Below, in pieces: positions 5,051-6,622 of a stretch of 6,622 nucleotides of DNA (position 1 is its first letter; each line of letters opens with the position of its first letter). Made by a program: the position numbers and the translations under genes. The DNA is from Nocardioides sp. (GTDB lineage: Bacteria > Actinomycetota > Actinomycetes > Propionibacteriales > Nocardioidaceae). The stretch lies in NCBI GenBank assembly GCA_031177735.1, contig JAPSKJ010000116.1, positions 1 to 6,622 on the forward strand. Direction: 5' to 3'. A model generated the notes under the pieces. That model did not search any database and was not told the origin of the DNA. It saw nothing but the letters and a program-made list of their open reading frames with translations.

Positions 5051-6597
5051 GTCAGGCTCGTCTCGTTCCTCTGGTCGGGCACCGGCTGGTCGGCCTGCGC
5101 CGTGGGCAGTGGTGCGCGACCGTAGCGGCGGCGCCTGAACGAGAGGCTGAACAACAGGCTAAGGGCGCCGAGCGTTACGCAAACTCTTCCCGGCCACAAC
5201 CCCATCCGGACCGCGGGCGTGACGTTGTCGACCAGGCCGACCTCGGTGCTCAGCACCGCGGTGGACCGCACCGGCGCACGCGCCAGCACCTCGCCATCCG
5301 GCGCGATGACACCGCTGACCCCGTTCGGCGAGGCGACGGCGGCGTACCGGCCGGTCTCGATGGCGCGCAGCCGCGTCATCGCGAACTGCTGCTCGATCTG
5401 GTCGGTGAAGATGAACATGACGTTGCTGGTCTGCACGGTGATCAGCTCGGCTCCGCGGCCGACCTGGTCGTAGAAGACATCGTCGTAGGCGACGTCGAAG
5501 CAGATCGCGTCGGCGACGCTGATGCCGGCGATGTCGAGCGGGTCGGCGCCGGTGCCGGCGACCATGTCGCGGCCGATCTCCTGCAGCCGCCCGAACATGA
5601 AGCCACGCAGGGCCGAGCGCAGCGGGACGTACTCGCCGAAGGCCACCGGGTGGCGTTTGGTGTAGCGCTCCCCCGCTCCGGTGTCGGGGTCCCACACGAT
5701 GCCCTGGTTGAGCACGTGGTCGGGCCCACCGTCGACGATGGCGCTGACCAGCACCGGGATCCCGAGCGAGGCGACGGCCGACTCGATGACCGCGTTGGTC
5801 GAGGCGTCGCGGAACGGGTCGACCGCCGTGCTGTTCTCGGGCCAGACCACGAACGCCGGCCGCGCGGTCTCACCGCTGGCGATGTCACCGGCCAGCTGCT
5901 CGGTCGCTTGCGCCAGGTTGCGGGTGACCTGTCGGTGGTCGTAGAGGATGTCGTTGCCGGGACCCGGCACGTCTCCCTGGACCACCGCGATCGTCGTGCG
6001 GCGCTCCTCGTGCGGCTCCCAGGGGTGCAGCGCCGGCGCCAGCAGCACGGCCGCGCAGGCGAGCGCCACCAGGACCGCCCGGCGCCGGCGGGCGCCGGCG
6101 ACCACGGCGGCGATGGACGCGCCGAGGAGGGCCAGCAGCAGGTCGAGGAGGCTCATGCCGAGGTAGGGCAGAGCGTGCGCGACCGGGGTGTCGACGACGC
6201 CGAACGACAACCGGCCCCACGGCATGCCGCTGAACGGCCAGCTCGCCCGCACGTTGTCCATCGCGGTCCACGCGACCGCGACCCAGAGGGGCCAGGCCGG
6301 TAGCCGGCCGAGCAGCACGATCGCGGGGCCGAGCGCGCCGTAGAACAGTGACTCGATACCGGCGAGGGCCAGCCACGCGTCGGTGCCGACCGAGCCCCGC
6401 ATCCAGTAGATGTGGGTGAAGTAGAACGCGATCCCGAAGCACCACGCCGGCCACCAGGCGCGACCTGCGCTCATCCCGCGCACGGCGAGCACGAGACCCG
6501 CGACGCCGAACGGGATCAGCCAGGGCAGCGCCACAGGCTCGAAGGCCAGCGAGAGGGCGCCACCGGACCCGACGGCGAGCAGGATCCGGGGCAGCAC
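5047..6597 (-). CDS. lnt: Apolipoprotein N-acyltransferase
   Basis: A 516-residue membrane enzyme that adds the third acyl chain to the N-terminal cysteine of lipoproteins after Lgt and LspA. The N-terminal 190 residues are a multi-helix membrane domain (segments near 5-20, 25-40, 50-65, 78-98, 102-113, 140-168 and 173-190). A nitrilase-like catalytic domain follows at about 202-452 with the triad E254 (VVWPENS), K314 (YTKRHPVAFGEYVP) and C366 (ICFDVAY). E322 of FGEYVP is also kept. The residue after C-F is Asp, where E. coli has Glu. A last helix lies near 471-487, and the tail is short and polar. Size is normal. The likely start is GTG at 6597, with GGAGGT at 6614-6609 but a rather long 11-base spacer. 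The frame stays open to the window edge, so a start further upstream cannot be excluded. The gene overlaps ppm by four bases. Confidence 0.93.
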   Translation of the reverse strand: MLPRILLAVGSGGALSLAFEPVALPWLIPFGVAGLVLAVRGMSAGRAWWPAWCFGIAFYFTHIYWMRGSVGTDAWLALAGIESLFYGALGPAIVLLGRLPAWPLWVAVAWTAMDNVRASWPFSGMPWGRLSFGVVDTPVAHALPYLGMSLLDLLLALLGASIAAVVAGARRRRAVLVALACAAVLLAPALHPWEPHEERRTTIAVVQGDVPGPGNDILYDHRQVTRNLAQATEQLAGDIASGETARPAFVVWPENSTAVDPFRDASTNAVIESAVASLGIPVLVSAIVDGGPDHVLNQGIVWDPDTGAGERYTKRHPVAFGEYVPLRSALRGFMFGRLQEIGRDMVAGTGADPLDIAGISVADAICFDVAYDDVFYDQVGRGAELITVQTSNVMFIFTDQIEQQFAMTRLRAIETGRYAAVASPNGVSGVIAPDGEVLARAPVRSTAVLSTEVGLVDNVTPAVRMGLWPGRVCVTLGALSLLFSLSFRRRRYGRAPLPTAQADQPVPDQRNETSLT

Positions 6598-6608
6598 CCC
6601 GACAACGT

Positions 6609-6614
6609 ACCTCC
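6609..6614 (-). promoter_or_regulatory. Probable ribosome-binding site of lnt
   Basis: Minus-strand GGAGGT lies 11 bases before the GTG at 6597. The spacer is longer than usual, but no closer start codon exists in the lnt frame (the upstream codons to the window edge contain no ATG, GTG or TTG). This supports, without proving, the 6597 start. Confidence 0.5.
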
Positions 6615-6622
6615 GCGAGCCA

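Noticed and set aside
6078..6100. GC-rich inverted repeat of CGCCGGCG units inside lnt
   Set aside because: It lies within codons for a run of Arg/Ala residues between membrane helices and is expected from codon bias at this GC content.

Overview
The window is high-GC chromosomal DNA (about 70% by eye, with strong G/C bias at third codon positions). It comes from an actinobacterium, most likely a Nocardioides-like member of the Propionibacteriales or a near relative. The best markers are rbpA (an RNA polymerase-binding protein confined to Actinobacteria) and an adjacent lnt-ppm pair of the kind seen in the mycolata and related actinobacteria. I see no insertion sequence, phage gene, CRISPR array, tRNA or rRNA. 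It reads as an ordinary core-genome stretch whose most interesting content is regulatory.

Left half, plus strand. The window opens inside a MurA/EPSP-synthase-family gene (3' part only, ending at 810). A 56-bp gap holds an 8-bp inverted repeat and a possible leaderless promoter. Then comes a cytoplasmic glycerophosphodiester phosphodiesterase (867-1700), joined by an ATGA overlap to a UMF1/Atg22-like major facilitator transporter (1697-3052). These two are probably one transcription unit.

The only sizeable intergenic region (3053-3265, 213 bp) is densely structured. It holds three tandem 9-bp repeats, two back-to-back hairpins that could end the transporter transcript, a perfect-spacing SigR/SigH-type promoter (GGAAT-N18-GTTG), a long untranslated leader with a near-perfect 11-bp hairpin, and a strong AGGAGGT ribosome-binding site for rbpA (3266-3652). 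rbpA keeps all four zinc ligands and the DNA-contacting arginine. A 7-bp hairpin overlaps its stop codon.

Right half, minus strand, convergent with rbpA. Read in transcription order the genes are lnt (apolipoprotein N-acyltransferase, 6597-5047), ppm (polyprenol-phosphate mannosyltransferase, 5050-4241, GTGA overlap with lnt) and fxsA (FxsA-family membrane protein, 4233-3688, 7-nt gap). lnt and ppm correspond to the two halves of the fused M. tuberculosis Ppm1 protein and form an envelope-assembly unit: lipoprotein N-acylation plus the mannosyl donor for lipoglycans and protein O-mannosylation. fxsA follows closely but may also have its own leaderless promoter.

I did not find a wholly new multi-gene system. 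The main points for a second look are the SigR-type promoter and structured leader of rbpA, the split lnt/ppm arrangement, the divergent MurA active site, and the dyad over the start of the phosphodiesterase gene.
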